DNA of 64,000 nucleotides from Nostoc sp. GT001 (GTDB lineage: Bacteria; Cyanobacteriota; Cyanobacteriia; Cyanobacteriales; Nostocaceae): positions 2,901,825-2,965,824 of the forward strand of contig NZ_JAUDRJ010000003.1 in the NCBI RefSeq assembly GCF_030382115.1, read 5' to 3'. How positions within the stretch are numbered: the first letter of the stretch is position 1; each line of letters begins with the position of its first letter. Of the stretch, positions 29,234-37,392 are shown piece after piece. The position numbers were made by a program, and so were the translations under genes. The notes below the pieces were generated by a model. The model was not told the origin of the DNA. It searched no databases and saw only the letters and a program-made list of their open reading frames with translations.

Positions 29234-29803
29234 GCACTTCTCGATATCGAGTTCGATAACTCGTTTCTCTATTCCGTTAGCGTTTGAGCTTAGGTTGCTA
29301 AAGATGTACTTTTGTGCATCATGGGCAGAGCGCCCAGTTCTAAACCCATAGCTCCTAGCGTGGAAGGTGGCTTCGTGCGCTGGTTCGAGTGCATATTTTG
29401 CGAGGCATTGCCAAGCTCTATCCGCGATGGTTGGTATCTTAAGCATTCTGGTTGTCCCGTCCTTTTTAGGGATGGGGATTTCCCGTAATCCTTGATGCTT
29501 CCAATTTCCGCTATTCATTTTCAGTAGTTCTTCTAAATTGAAGCGTTCCTCAAATGAAAGGGATTTCTTACCATCAATACCAGCCGTCTTCTTACCAGCA
29601 TTTAGCTGAGATACTTGTCTAATTGCAAGAAATCGAGCCGAGGTGGATTTTAGAATAAGCTTTTGGAGTGACCTAGCTTTCCGCTTGTCTCCAACTTGAA
29701 CCGCTTTGTACACGCGCTTTTGAAGGCGGAAAAGGTTACGGCGGAATTTCTTCCACGGTAAAGCTCTCCAAGATTCACTAGTATGTCTACTGTGTCTAAT
29801 CAT
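29234..29803 (-). CDS. outer intron-encoded protein, 5' part (interrupted RT)
   Basis: The 190 codons from MIRHSRHTSESWRALPWKKF to IELDIEKC encode the N-terminal RT region (TAGIDGKKSL, IPIPKKDGTTRMLKIPTIADRAWQ, ARSYGFRTGRSAHDAQ). Without splicing, translation would run five codons into the nested intron and stop (VRRDS). The open frame resumes at 26831. The interruption falls within RT motif A, between Cys and the Phe-Asp of the FD dipeptide, so no RT activity is possible unless the nested intron is removed. Confidence 0.88.
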
Positions 29804-30364
29804 TTTCTCTTCGAGAGTTTGTGTATTCTGAACACCTCAGACCAATTACGGTCTGTCCTACCCGAATTGTGGGGATTCCTCCGCTCGTCTGGGCTACTTT
29901 GGGGTTCGACCGCCCCTAGACCCACAATTCGTTTTTATTCGTTCCCTCGGAGAGATTGATTGTTCCTTTAGGTGTAGCCAATTCAACCATTGGATTCCCT
30001 GGACTCTTGCCGCTTCTAGAAAAGTGATGCGGCGGGAATAATCTCCAATGAAGTCAGGGTTTTTTGTGTTGCGCCCCGCTTTCAGGTAGGTCACTTTTAT
30101 AGGCTCTGTTTCACCGTGGGAACTCCCTGTTAGCGCCAGTGTCAACCCGCAACGGTCGTCTGGTTGCGCCCTGTTCCCAGCTTCACTCTACAAGAACCGA
30201 GCTTGTTCGGTGTGGGCAGGTAAGGAGTCAATTCTGAGTCTGAATGGTAGGACTTTCACCTACATCTGACCGAGAGTTCAGCCTTTAGTGACAGTAATCT
30301 GCTGTCGGGCTGGATTAGTTATTTACGGACTGATTACCGTGATTTGCTAATCAACGAATCGCAC
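29804..30364 (-). other. 5' ribozyme region (domains I-IV) of the outer intron
   Basis: Non-coding RNA structure region of about 560 bp between the intron 5' end and the start of its protein gene. Several local inverted repeats are visible. An 83-codon minus-strand frame at 29894-30145 here is not a gene. Confidence 0.7.
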
Positions 30365-30527
30365 TCTTCTTCCTGATTGGTTTCCTCGCTGGGAGTTTTC
30401 ATCTCCTCCTTAAAACCTCGTAAGGTTTTGCCCAGTGCAGTCCCCAGTTCAGGAATTTTTTTGGACTGAAAATTAGAATAGCGACTATGCTAATTACAGC
30501 TATTTCTGGCCATCCCAGTCCAAACAT
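30365..30527 (-). pseudogene. tatA: tatA 5' exon, frameshifted Sec-independent translocase subunit
   Basis: ATG 30527 after AGAGGAAATTTAT begins MFGLGWPEIAVISIVAILIF, the single transmembrane helix of TatA/E. The next residues read SPKK, where the family has GPKK. A run of seven A (T7 at 30456-30462 on the plus strand) then puts the chain out of frame. With one more A the frame gives IPELGTALGKTLRGFKEEMK, the conserved amphipathic helix. The gene is further interrupted by the outer group II intron after ...ETNQEE. So it is a decayed gene, or it depends on slippage plus splicing. TatA forms the pore for folded twin-arginine substrates. Confidence 0.85.
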
Positions 30528-31374
30528 ATAAATTTCCTCTAAGGCATCTGTAATTAAATATAAACATTGATGGCTCAAATCTGATGAGTTCGCCACTGAT
30601 AAGCCCTTGACCCCACAGGAGAATATACCATAGCAATGCGATTGATTTATTTGCGTATTGCGCAAGCGTGATAGGCAGAAAGTAAGGAGTTAGCCTTTTC
30701 GAGTTATACGGAGTTTTTCAAAAATCAAATAGGATTCTTATAGTACAGTATGTAGTAAACCAAACACCAATTAAAAATGAATAAAATGCAAGTATTTTTT
30801 ACTTTTTTTAATTTTTAATTTCGCCTTGTAGTAGTAGTCGCTAGCTCCCAAACGTCTTTAGGCGCGTAATCCATTAAATAAAGCTTATCTTAAATTACTC
30901 CAAATTATCCAATTCAAATAATTGATTTTACTTGTATTAATTGATATTTTTTAGACATATTTTCAGCATTTTTTTCTAAACTAAAATACCGTATTCACTG
31001 CTACAGTTAGGCAGCGTCAGTTCACTTAACATTTGAAGCTAATAATAAGTTGGCAGAAATAAACACAACAATGAAGTTAAGGAATATAACGTCACGCGTC
31101 CCAATGTTTATTAATTTTTTAGTCGTGCTCCAATCCTGCAATCGGAACGATATGAATCTCTAGCCAAGAGAAGCCAGGGTGTTCCGAAATATATGACAAC
31201 AGACCATACACAGGTAGTGCGGGCAGCAATTAGAAGTATTGCTGTCAATAAATTTGTACGTATTCCCTGATGTTGTACAAGCTTTTCATATCCTCACGAG
31301 ATATTCCCTAAGCAGGGGAGTGGGTTAGCTCGGTATCTTCCCAAAGTTTAAAAAATAGTCAAGTAAAATTAAGA
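30528..31374. other. 847-bp gap upstream of tatA and of the monooxygenase gene
   Basis: Divergent intergenic DNA, AT-rich in the centre. A 30-codon frame at 31071-31163 (MKLRNITSRVPMFINF...VVLQSC) resembles a truncated lipoprotein signal but has no ribosome site. Another in-frame upstream extension of tatA (30528-30665) is not needed. I see no repeat array and no recognisable RNA. Confidence 0.5.
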
Positions 31375-32706
31375 ATGATGTTGGACACTACTCACAAGCA
31401 TTTAATTCTTGGGGCTGGTTTTGTCGGATTAAGTATGGCTGAAGCGCTCAAGAGCGCGAGTATTGCCTACGACCAAGTTGATGCTAGCGATGACATTGGT
31501 GGAAATTGGCATCATGGTGTGTATGAAACTGCACACATTATTTCATCACGGAAGATTACCCAATTTACCCATTTCCCTATGCCGGATAATTATCCGGATT
31601 TTCCCAGCGCTCAAAATATACGGGATTACTTAAACTCCTTTGCTGACCATTTTGAGTTACGTAAAAATATTGAATTGAATCGTCAAGTTAGCTACGTGCG
31701 GCCTGTTGAGGATAATCTCTGGGAAGTTACCTTTGATAATGGGGAACAGCGAATTTACAAAGGGATTATTATTTGTAATGGTCATCACTGGTGCAAACGT
31801 TTTCCCGAATTCTCAGGAGAATTTGATGGGGAGATAATTCACTCCAAAGATTATAAAAATTCCCAGCAACTACGTGGAAAGAGAGTTCTGGTGATTGGTG
31901 GAGGGAATTCAGCTTGTGATATAGCCGCAGAAGCAGCTAGGGTGGGAGCTAAATCTGTGTTGAGTATGCGTGAATCTGTGTGGTTTATTCCCAAAACCTT
32001 TGCAGGTGTTCCAATTTCCGATTTAACTGAATGGTGGATGCCACAATGGTTTCAGCGGTTGATGACTTATTTAATTATTTTGCTGACTTTCGGTAAGCAC
32101 AAAGATTATGGTCTACCCGAACCCAAATATCGCATTTTTGATAAGCACCCAACCTTAAATAATGAGGTTCCTTACTATATTAAACACGGTCGCATTACCT
32201 ATAAACCAGAGGTACGACATTTAGATGGCGGGGAAGTTGAATTTGCAGATGGTAGCCGAGAAAGCTTTGATTTAATTGTTTGTGCAACTGGTTTTCATCT
32301 TGCCTATCCATTTTTAGCTCCAGAACTGCAACGGGTGAAAGGAGCAACAGTGAAATGTTATGGAGGGTCATTTCTTGAAGATTACAAAGGAATTTACTAC
32401 ATCGGTTGGGGACAAGCTAGAGGAGGTGCTGGTTCTGTATTGTCCGCTTTTGCACCCATATTTACCCGTTTTCTGAAACTCCAGGATGAAATTAAAATTC
32501 CTGTAGGTCTAGCCCTCAAAAAAATGGGACAGCAACTACCGACAACCCATCTTGAAGATCCGCAAAAGATTTTTCGGGAATTAAAATTAGTCAATCTGTT
32601 TTTTGAACGGATGGTTCAAAAAGCTCACCGAATTGATTCCCAGTATTCCCAGTTTGAGAATCATCCACTCCCACCCTTGCTACAAAAATTAGTTAGTAAG
32701 ATTTAG
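31375..32706 (+). CDS. flavin-containing monooxygenase-like NAD(P)H enzyme
   Basis: A 443-residue two-dinucleotide-binding-domain flavoprotein. The FAD motif is HLILGAGFVGLSMAEALK (GxGxxG) near the N-terminus. The NADPH motif is RVLVIGGGNSACDIAAEAAR at about residues 168-190. The NGHHWCKRFPEFSGEF segment and the C-terminal ATGFHLAYPFL match the ATG motif of class B monooxygenases. These enzymes oxygenate nucleophilic N/S groups or ketones; the substrate cannot be deduced. The start is ATG 31375 or the next codon. It is a single gene with its own flanking non-coding DNA; no pathway neighbours suggest a role. Confidence 0.88.
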   Translation: MMLDTTHKHLILGAGFVGLSMAEALKSASIAYDQVDASDDIGGNWHHGVYETAHIISSRKITQFTHFPMPDNYPDFPSAQNIRDYLNSFADHFELRKNIELNRQVSYVRPVEDNLWEVTFDNGEQRIYKGIIICNGHHWCKRFPEFSGEFDGEIIHSKDYKNSQQLRGKRVLVIGGGNSACDIAAEAARVGAKSVLSMRESVWFIPKTFAGVPISDLTEWWMPQWFQRLMTYLIILLTFGKHKDYGLPEPKYRIFDKHPTLNNEVPYYIKHGRITYKPEVRHLDGGEVEFADGSRESFDLIVCATGFHLAYPFLAPELQRVKGATVKCYGGSFLEDYKGIYYIGWGQARGGAGSVLSAFAPIFTRFLKLQDEIKIPVGLALKKMGQQLPTTHLEDPQKIFRELKLVNLFFERMVQKAHRIDSQYSQFENHPLPPLLQKLVSKI

Positions 32707-32872
32707 ACTAAAAGTAGCCAGAAAACAACCTCAAATGTATCTACCAGTAATTCTCATAATAAGAGTAGTTATCAATAGTTTAAGAGTGATAACTAACTGA
32801 TGGAGCCTAGTAAACGTTGAGAATGCTGCTGAATGATGAATTTAAAGTAGAACTGGCTACTGAAAACAAATT

Positions 32873-32973
32873 CTTAGGGACAGTTACAGAAAACCGGGGA
32901 TAGCTTAAAAGTCTTATCGTGTAAGGATTTCTTAAGTAGTTACTTGGCGATTCCTAATACTGTCCCTTTTATT
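32873..32973. repeat. palindromic 100-bp element with AGGGACAGT ends
   Basis: TTAGGGACAGT near 32874 and ACTGTCCCTTTTA near 32960 are inverted copies enclosing about 75 bp that include weaker complementary segments. It may be a small MITE, a decayed insertion-sequence end pair, or a terminator/ncRNA. The rest of the 32707-33002 gap shows nothing else. Confidence 0.35.
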
Positions 32974-33002
32974 ATGGCTTTTCAATGTAAGCGATCGCTC
33001 AA

Positions 33003-34406
33003 CTAACTTCTCATTGGATTGGTAATTGGCAAACCTAAGCAATCGCTTAATTCATGAGCTAGCCATTCCAGTTCCGCTTCCGATTTAATCGCACCATCAT
33101 TACCACCAAGTTGATATTTTTTTACTCCTACCCAAATATCTAATTGTGCGGGAACGGCAATTCTCGTGCCTTCAGAATCTTTTGTAAAATGCTTGGGAAT
33201 GTAAACTAATTTATTAATACTTTGTCTTGGCGCTGCACGGGGACGATAAAATTTCCAAGCAAACAACTCCCGCGTTATGGCTATTTGTTCGGGATTCAGG
33301 CGTAAGCAGATGCGTCCAAAAAAATGAAAGAAAAATTTATACACCATCATCAAGCCAGCACCCCAAAATGGAAGTGAAAACAAGGCAAAGGGGATGTTGA
33401 CAGGAAAGGGTGCTGAGAGTGCGCCAATTGTCCAAAATAAGATAAATGAATTCCAGACGATCGCAAATAAACCTGTAAATACTATTGATGGATCAAAACC
33501 AGCGGGTGGAACGATAATTTCTAGAGAATGTCCATTTTTAATTAGTTGAATCTTACTCCCATCTGGTTTGCCAACAACTAAAGTAGGCAAGTTTGTCGGT
33601 TGTGGTTTCTCTAAAGCTGCTACCGAAGCGATCGCAGAACTCAAACGCCGTTCTAAACTAGGTTCAATCATCCACTTTAACCAATTGCTAAAGCTGGGAC
33701 TGAGATTAGCCAGTTGTTCAAACTGAATCCGAAAATCCTTTTGGGGTAAATCGGCTGGGTGAGTCCCCGTCACTAAATAAATTAAGGTTGCGCCTAAACT
33801 ATAAAGGTCAGATGCTGCAACAGTGCGCCCGCCAAATTGCTCTGGTGGCATATAACCATAAGTTCCTACCACAGTTCTTGTGTCGGTTTCGCTAGCTAGG
33901 ACAGTCTGCACTGAGCCAAAATCTACCAAATAAACTTGACCGACACTATTTCCAGAGCGCTCCCCCAATAAAATATTGCTAGGCTTAATATCACGGTGAA
34001 TTACAGGCGGATGTAGTTCATGTAAATAAACGAGAATCTCTAAAAGTGCTTTGGCTATCTGTTTGACTTCAGCTTCGGTAAAAGTCCGCCCAGTTTGTAA
34101 ACATTGCTCTAAAGTTTGTGCAGGGATATAAGTTTGTACTAGAGCAAATCCTTTGATGGTTGGTAAATTTACCTCAAAATAGTTTAAATAGCCAGGAATT
34201 GAGGGATGTGCTAGGTTTTTTAAAGTTTCGGCTTCTCGCTCAAACAACTTGAGTGAATCCCACTCAAAGTCACTGCTAAAAGAGAGTAATTTAATGACAA
34301 CTAATTTCTGAGTTTGCAAATCACGAGCTAATAGCGTCCGTCGCCCGGCTTTTTTTCCTAATAGCTGCTGAACTTCGTAGCGATCGCCTAATATTTCACC
34401 AATCAT
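33003..34406 (-). CDS. serine/threonine protein kinase with C-terminal membrane segment
   Basis: A 467-residue Hanks-type kinase. ATP-binding Lys39 (VVIKLLSF), catalytic loop VIHRDIKPSN (Asp139), DFG Asp162 and the activation-segment APE-like MPPEQFGG are all present, so it should be active. The glycine-rich loop is degenerate (LLGKKAGRRTLLA, lacking the usual GxGxxG). After the kinase domain (to about 270) come two hydrophobic stretches (about 310-360, IVFTGLFAIVWNSFILFW ... FALFSLPFWGAGLMMVYKFFF) and a cytoplasmic C-terminal domain with PH-like strands. Membrane-anchored kinases of this layout are common in filamentous cyanobacteria. The target is unknown. Confidence 0.92.
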   Translation of the reverse strand: MIGEILGDRYEVQQLLGKKAGRRTLLARDLQTQKLVVIKLLSFSSDFEWDSLKLFEREAETLKNLAHPSIPGYLNYFEVNLPTIKGFALVQTYIPAQTLEQCLQTGRTFTEAEVKQIAKALLEILVYLHELHPPVIHRDIKPSNILLGERSGNSVGQVYLVDFGSVQTVLASETDTRTVVGTYGYMPPEQFGGRTVAASDLYSLGATLIYLVTGTHPADLPQKDFRIQFEQLANLSPSFSNWLKWMIEPSLERRLSSAIASVAALEKPQPTNLPTLVVGKPDGSKIQLIKNGHSLEIIVPPAGFDPSIVFTGLFAIVWNSFILFWTIGALSAPFPVNIPFALFSLPFWGAGLMMVYKFFFHFFGRICLRLNPEQIAITRELFAWKFYRPRAAPRQSINKLVYIPKHFTKDSEGTRIAVPAQLDIWVGVKKYQLGGNDGAIKSEAELEWLAHELSDCLGLPITNPMRS

Positions 34407-34499
34407 TATGTTTTCTTGTAATGCTACGGTTGAAAAGTTTTATAGCTGATAGCTTTTCAATTTGGCAAATCGATATCTTTAGTATAATTGCGTAATTCT

Positions 34500-35102
34500 A
34501 TGCCCTCCCAACTTTGGCCTTATATTACCCCTGGTATTCCCGATGACTTATTTGAGCATTTGCCAGGAATTCCCCTGAGCCAGCGAGAAGTCCGACTGCT
34601 ATTGATTTCTCAACTGCGGCTAAAATCAGATTCTGTGTTGTGGGATATTGGTGCAGGGACAGGTACAATTCCGGTAGAGGTGGGGCTATTGTGTCCAGGC
34701 GGACAAATTATCGCTATCGAAAGGGATGAAGAAGTCGCTAATTTGATCAAGCGTAACTGCGATCGCTTTGATGTGAAAAATGTCGAAGTTGTTGAAGGCA
34801 GCGCCCCAGAGTGTTTACATGACCTCAAAATTACCCCTCATCGCGTTTGTATTGAGGGAGGTCGCCCCATTCAAGAAATACTGCAAGCAGCTTGGCATTA
34901 TTTGCCGCCATCCGGTCGGGTTGTAGCCACAGCTGCTAATCTAGAAAGTCTATATGCTATTTCCCAGAGCTTTTCCTTATTAAGAGCTAGAAATATCGAA
35001 GTCGTCCAATCTGCGGTTAACCGCCTAGAGACACGCGGCTTTTCTCAAACCTTTACCGCCGTCGATCCCATTTTTATCCTCAGTGGTGAGAAACTGGATT
35101 AG
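34500..35102 (+). CDS. cbiT: precorrin-6Y C5,15-methyltransferase (decarboxylating) subunit CbiT
   Basis: A 200-residue SAM methyltransferase acting on C15 with decarboxylation in cobalamin (B12) ring synthesis. It begins MPSQLWPYITPGIPDDLF, with LPGIPLSQREVRLL before the SAM loop WDIGAGTGTIPVEVG and the acidic IAIERDEE. The FLF-like central region matches CbiT rather than CbiE; the CbiE half, often fused to it as CobL, is absent here and must be elsewhere. The frame is open from a TTG at 34488, but ATG 34500 is the better start. The gene is divergent from the kinase gene. Confidence 0.88.
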   Translation: MPSQLWPYITPGIPDDLFEHLPGIPLSQREVRLLLISQLRLKSDSVLWDIGAGTGTIPVEVGLLCPGGQIIAIERDEEVANLIKRNCDRFDVKNVEVVEGSAPECLHDLKITPHRVCIEGGRPIQEILQAAWHYLPPSGRVVATAANLESLYAISQSFSLLRARNIEVVQSAVNRLETRGFSQTFTAVDPIFILSGEKLD

Positions 35103-35104
35103 GG

Positions 35105-35329
35105 AATGGGGTATGGGGCATAGGGCATTGGAAGAGGGGGCAAGGGAAGGAAGAAGACAGAGATGAGGAAGTGCGGGGAGCAGGGGAGCAATCAATTCAA
35201 AATTCAAAATTCAAAATTCAAAATTAAAGAACTTCTGCCTTCTGCCTCCTGCCTTCTCTTTCCCAATGCCCCATCCCCCATCCCCCATGCTCAATGCCCA
35301 ATGCCCCATTCCCAATATTTAATACTTCT
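35105..35329. repeat. composite short-repeat region upstream of cdsA
   Basis: Three repeat types lie in series: ATGGGGCATAGGGCATTGG units (35105-35130), ATTCAAA heptamers at 35193-35226 (at least four copies), and CCCCATGCCCAATGCCC units at about 35262-35315 that reach the cdsA start. The first and last arrays are reverse complements, so the whole could fold back on itself. No gene is present. Confidence 0.7.
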
Positions 35330-36211
35330 ATGCCTTGGTCTCGGATTATTAGTGGAATTGTTGCGATCGCTCTTGCCCTTTCCGCAACCCTTTTGGGGGG
35401 TTGGTACTTTACCATCATCTTTGCGGTCATCATCTTTTTGGGTCAACAGGAATATTTTAATTTGGTGCGAGCCAGAGGCATCGCTCCCGCCGCTAAAACC
35501 ACTATGGCTGTCAGCCAAGTATTGCTAGCTATTTGTACCCTTGATGGCAGTTTAGCTGACGCTGTGATGCCAATAGCTGGCACACTTATTTGTTTTTACC
35601 TGCTGTTTCAACCCAAATTTGCCACGATCGCTGATGTTTCCGCTTCTATTATGGGGCTATTTTACGTCGGTTATTTACCAAGTTACTGGGTGCGGTTACG
35701 AGCAATTGATAGCGCTGCTTTTAGTAATCTCCCTTTCGGAGGTTACTGGCCCACAACCTGGACAGATTTCTGGGAAAAGGCAAATTCCGCTTCTTTAGCA
35801 CAAGGTTTTACAGCCACACTACTGACTTTTTTGTGTATTTGGGCAGCTGATATCGGTGCTTACACCATTGGCAAATTCTTTGGGAAAACCCGTCTGTCTG
35901 ACATTAGCCCGAAAAAAACTGTCGAAGGTGCTGTCTTTGGTATTACTTCAAGTGTTGCCGTAGCCATAGCAGGAGCCTATTATCTTCACTTGCCTGAATC
36001 CGCCTTCACAGGTTTAGCATTGGGTTTGCTGATTGGTATTGCTAGTCTTTTAGGGGATCTCACAGAATCTATGCTCAAGCGGGATGCTGGAGTTAAAGAT
36101 TCTGGGCAGTTAATCCCCGGTCATGGTGGTATTTTAGACCGTACTGATAGTTATATTTTCACTGCTCCTTTGGTATATTATTTTGTGACATTGCTGTTGC
36201 CGCTACTATAG
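35330..36211 (+). CDS. cdsA: phosphatidate cytidylyltransferase (CDP-diglyceride synthase)
   Basis: A 293-residue integral membrane enzyme that makes CDP-diacylglycerol from CTP and phosphatidate, the branch point for phosphatidylglycerol. It has about eight membrane helices (first SRIISGIVAIALALSATLL). The C-terminal signature is intact: GLLIGIASLLGDLTESMLKRDAGVKDSGQLIPGHGGILDRTDSYIF. I chose ATG 35330 (MPWSRIISG). The frame is open upstream only because repeat DNA there lacks stops. A palindromic element begins 27 bp after the stop. Confidence 0.95.
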   Translation: MPWSRIISGIVAIALALSATLLGGWYFTIIFAVIIFLGQQEYFNLVRARGIAPAAKTTMAVSQVLLAICTLDGSLADAVMPIAGTLICFYLLFQPKFATIADVSASIMGLFYVGYLPSYWVRLRAIDSAAFSNLPFGGYWPTTWTDFWEKANSASLAQGFTATLLTFLCIWAADIGAYTIGKFFGKTRLSDISPKKTVEGAVFGITSSVAVAIAGAYYLHLPESAFTGLALGLLIGIASLLGDLTESMLKRDAGVKDSGQLIPGHGGILDRTDSYIFTAPLVYYFVTLLLPLL

Positions 36212-36237
36212 CGGTTTTCAGTAACAGTTAGAGTATT

Positions 36238-36387
36238 GCACTTCGTTGCTATCCCGCCCGGAACTTAAGTTCCGGGCTAATAGCTCAAGTCCACTTAAGT
36301 GGACTAAAATTCTTGTTAAGTCCTCTTCAGAGGACTTAAGCTATTAGCTTTGGAAGTCTATTCCGAGGCGGGATAGCAACGAAGTGC
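36238..36387. mobile_element. 150-bp multi-hairpin palindromic element with 21-bp perfect terminal inverted repeats
   Basis: The ends at 36238-36258 and 36367-36387 are perfect 21-bp inverted repeats (GCACTTCGTTGCTATCCCGC...). Inside are three more palindromes: CCCGGAACTTAAGTTCCGGG (36257-36276), AGTCCACTTAAGTGGACT (36288-36305) and AAGTCCTCTTCAGAGGACTT (36318-36337). TAATAGCT and AGCTATTA add a fourth pairing between them. The whole can fold as a closed multi-branch cruciform. No gene is present. Remaining DNA to 36544 has a partial echo of the end (GCGATCGCAACGAAGC near 36442). Confidence 0.7.
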
Positions 36388-36544
36388 AGAATTCTGTTTA
36401 TTCTTCCTTCAATGCAATAACTTGGAATTCTATGTCCCAGGCGCGATCGCAACGAAGCCGGGGATTGTCCACCTGCTCTCTTATCCCCTGAGAGCTGCAA
36501 TATCATTTAAAATAATGTATTAGCATTTTTTAATTTCATAATCA

Positions 36545-37258
36545 TCAAGGGTTAACGTTAATCCGCCCACGACACACTAGCTTGCCTAGGATCAGCGTTA
36601 GTTCTTGGATATCGACATCTGAGCCAAGATCCAGATTGTACTCATGATTGTCCTCTAATATATCTCCCTGGTCGGGCTTGATTGGGATATGTACCAGTTG
36701 CAACTCATGCCCACTGAGTAATTGTAAGCCCAGACAAATCTCTAGAGGTGTTGTTTCACGATTGGTTACTCTCAAACCTCGCAGTATAATTTGGTTGTTC
36801 CCAAGGAGAATTTCTTGCCACTTGATTGGTTGTGACTGCGGATAATCTTTTGGTAAAACCTTAACCAAGAGATCGCTTAAAGCAGTCGATAATAAGTCTG
36901 ATGAGAGAGAAGCATTCAGATCCTTCTCGTCTATGATTAAATCGCCAACCACTGGTACTGTTTCTAACAGTCGTAGAGGTTTTCCCTTGAGTACGGAACC
37001 GATATTTACCCGAATATTTTCTGCTATTAATTGAATTTGTGTAATTAGGAGACCTTGATAAACTGCATGAGTAGCAAAAACAGATACCGCAGGAATGCGT
37101 CCAGAGAAAAGTTGGCGATCGCTAGCTTTAATCTCCACTTCTAATTCAGAGATTTGGCTGGTCTGCGATCTCAACCAGAGCTTGACTGCTGTTGTGAGTA
37201 CCTGCGTAATTATGCGGATTTTATTTCCACTTGTTGTTTGGGGATTTTGCTCTGGCAT
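36545..37258 (-). CDS. DUF2993 (LmeA-type) domain protein
   Basis: A 237-residue protein of the DUF2993 family, found widely in cyanobacteria and actinobacteria. Members such as mycobacterial LmeA bind phospholipids in the envelope. Visible features: VKLWLRSQTSQISELEVEIKASDRQLFSGRIPAVSV, then VYQGLLITQIQLIAENIRVN, a tandem of amphipathic strands typical of a lipid-binding barrel. There is no obvious signal peptide from this start (MPEQNPQTTSGNK). It is a single gene, convergent with cdsA across the palindromic element. The molecular role is inferred from the family only. Confidence 0.82.
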   Translation of the reverse strand: MPEQNPQTTSGNKIRIITQVLTTAVKLWLRSQTSQISELEVEIKASDRQLFSGRIPAVSVFATHAVYQGLLITQIQLIAENIRVNIGSVLKGKPLRLLETVPVVGDLIIDEKDLNASLSSDLLSTALSDLLVKVLPKDYPQSQPIKWQEILLGNNQIILRGLRVTNRETTPLEICLGLQLLSGHELQLVHIPIKPDQGDILEDNHEYNLDLGSDVDIQELTLILGKLVCRGRINVNP

Positions 37259-37392
37259 TTAACCAATCTGTTTATGAGTATTTGCTCTACAACCGAACCG
37301 AAATTAAATAAGCTTTAAATGTAACATTTATGCCTACTCGCTACAAAATGCAAATATCATTTAATTGATAACAGTAAATAAGCAATTTCCAC

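Larger units (their letters stand above)
25761..30364 (-). mobile_element. outer group II intron inserted in tatA, hosting a second intron
   Basis: The 5' end GTGCGATTCG at 30364 fits the GUGYG consensus. At the 3' end a domain V is visible at about 25803-25838 (AGC triad, GTGCGGTGAAAGTCGCAC hairpin with GAAA loop), followed by a domain VI-like stem and ...CGACTCAAC(C). Its reverse-transcriptase gene runs 29803-29234 and 26831-25797 and is split by the nested intron. Without the nested intron the element is about 2.2 kb. The intron lies in the same orientation as tatA, as needed for splicing from its transcript. Boundaries are good to a base or two. Confidence 0.85.

Noticed and set aside
29894-30145. 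Minus-strand 83-codon frame within the outer intron
   Set aside because: It lies in the ribozyme 5' domain and has no protein features.
35160-35330. Longer cdsA starting at 35294
   Set aside because: The extra N-terminus is encoded by ATGCCCA repeats; ATG 35330 gives the normal family start.
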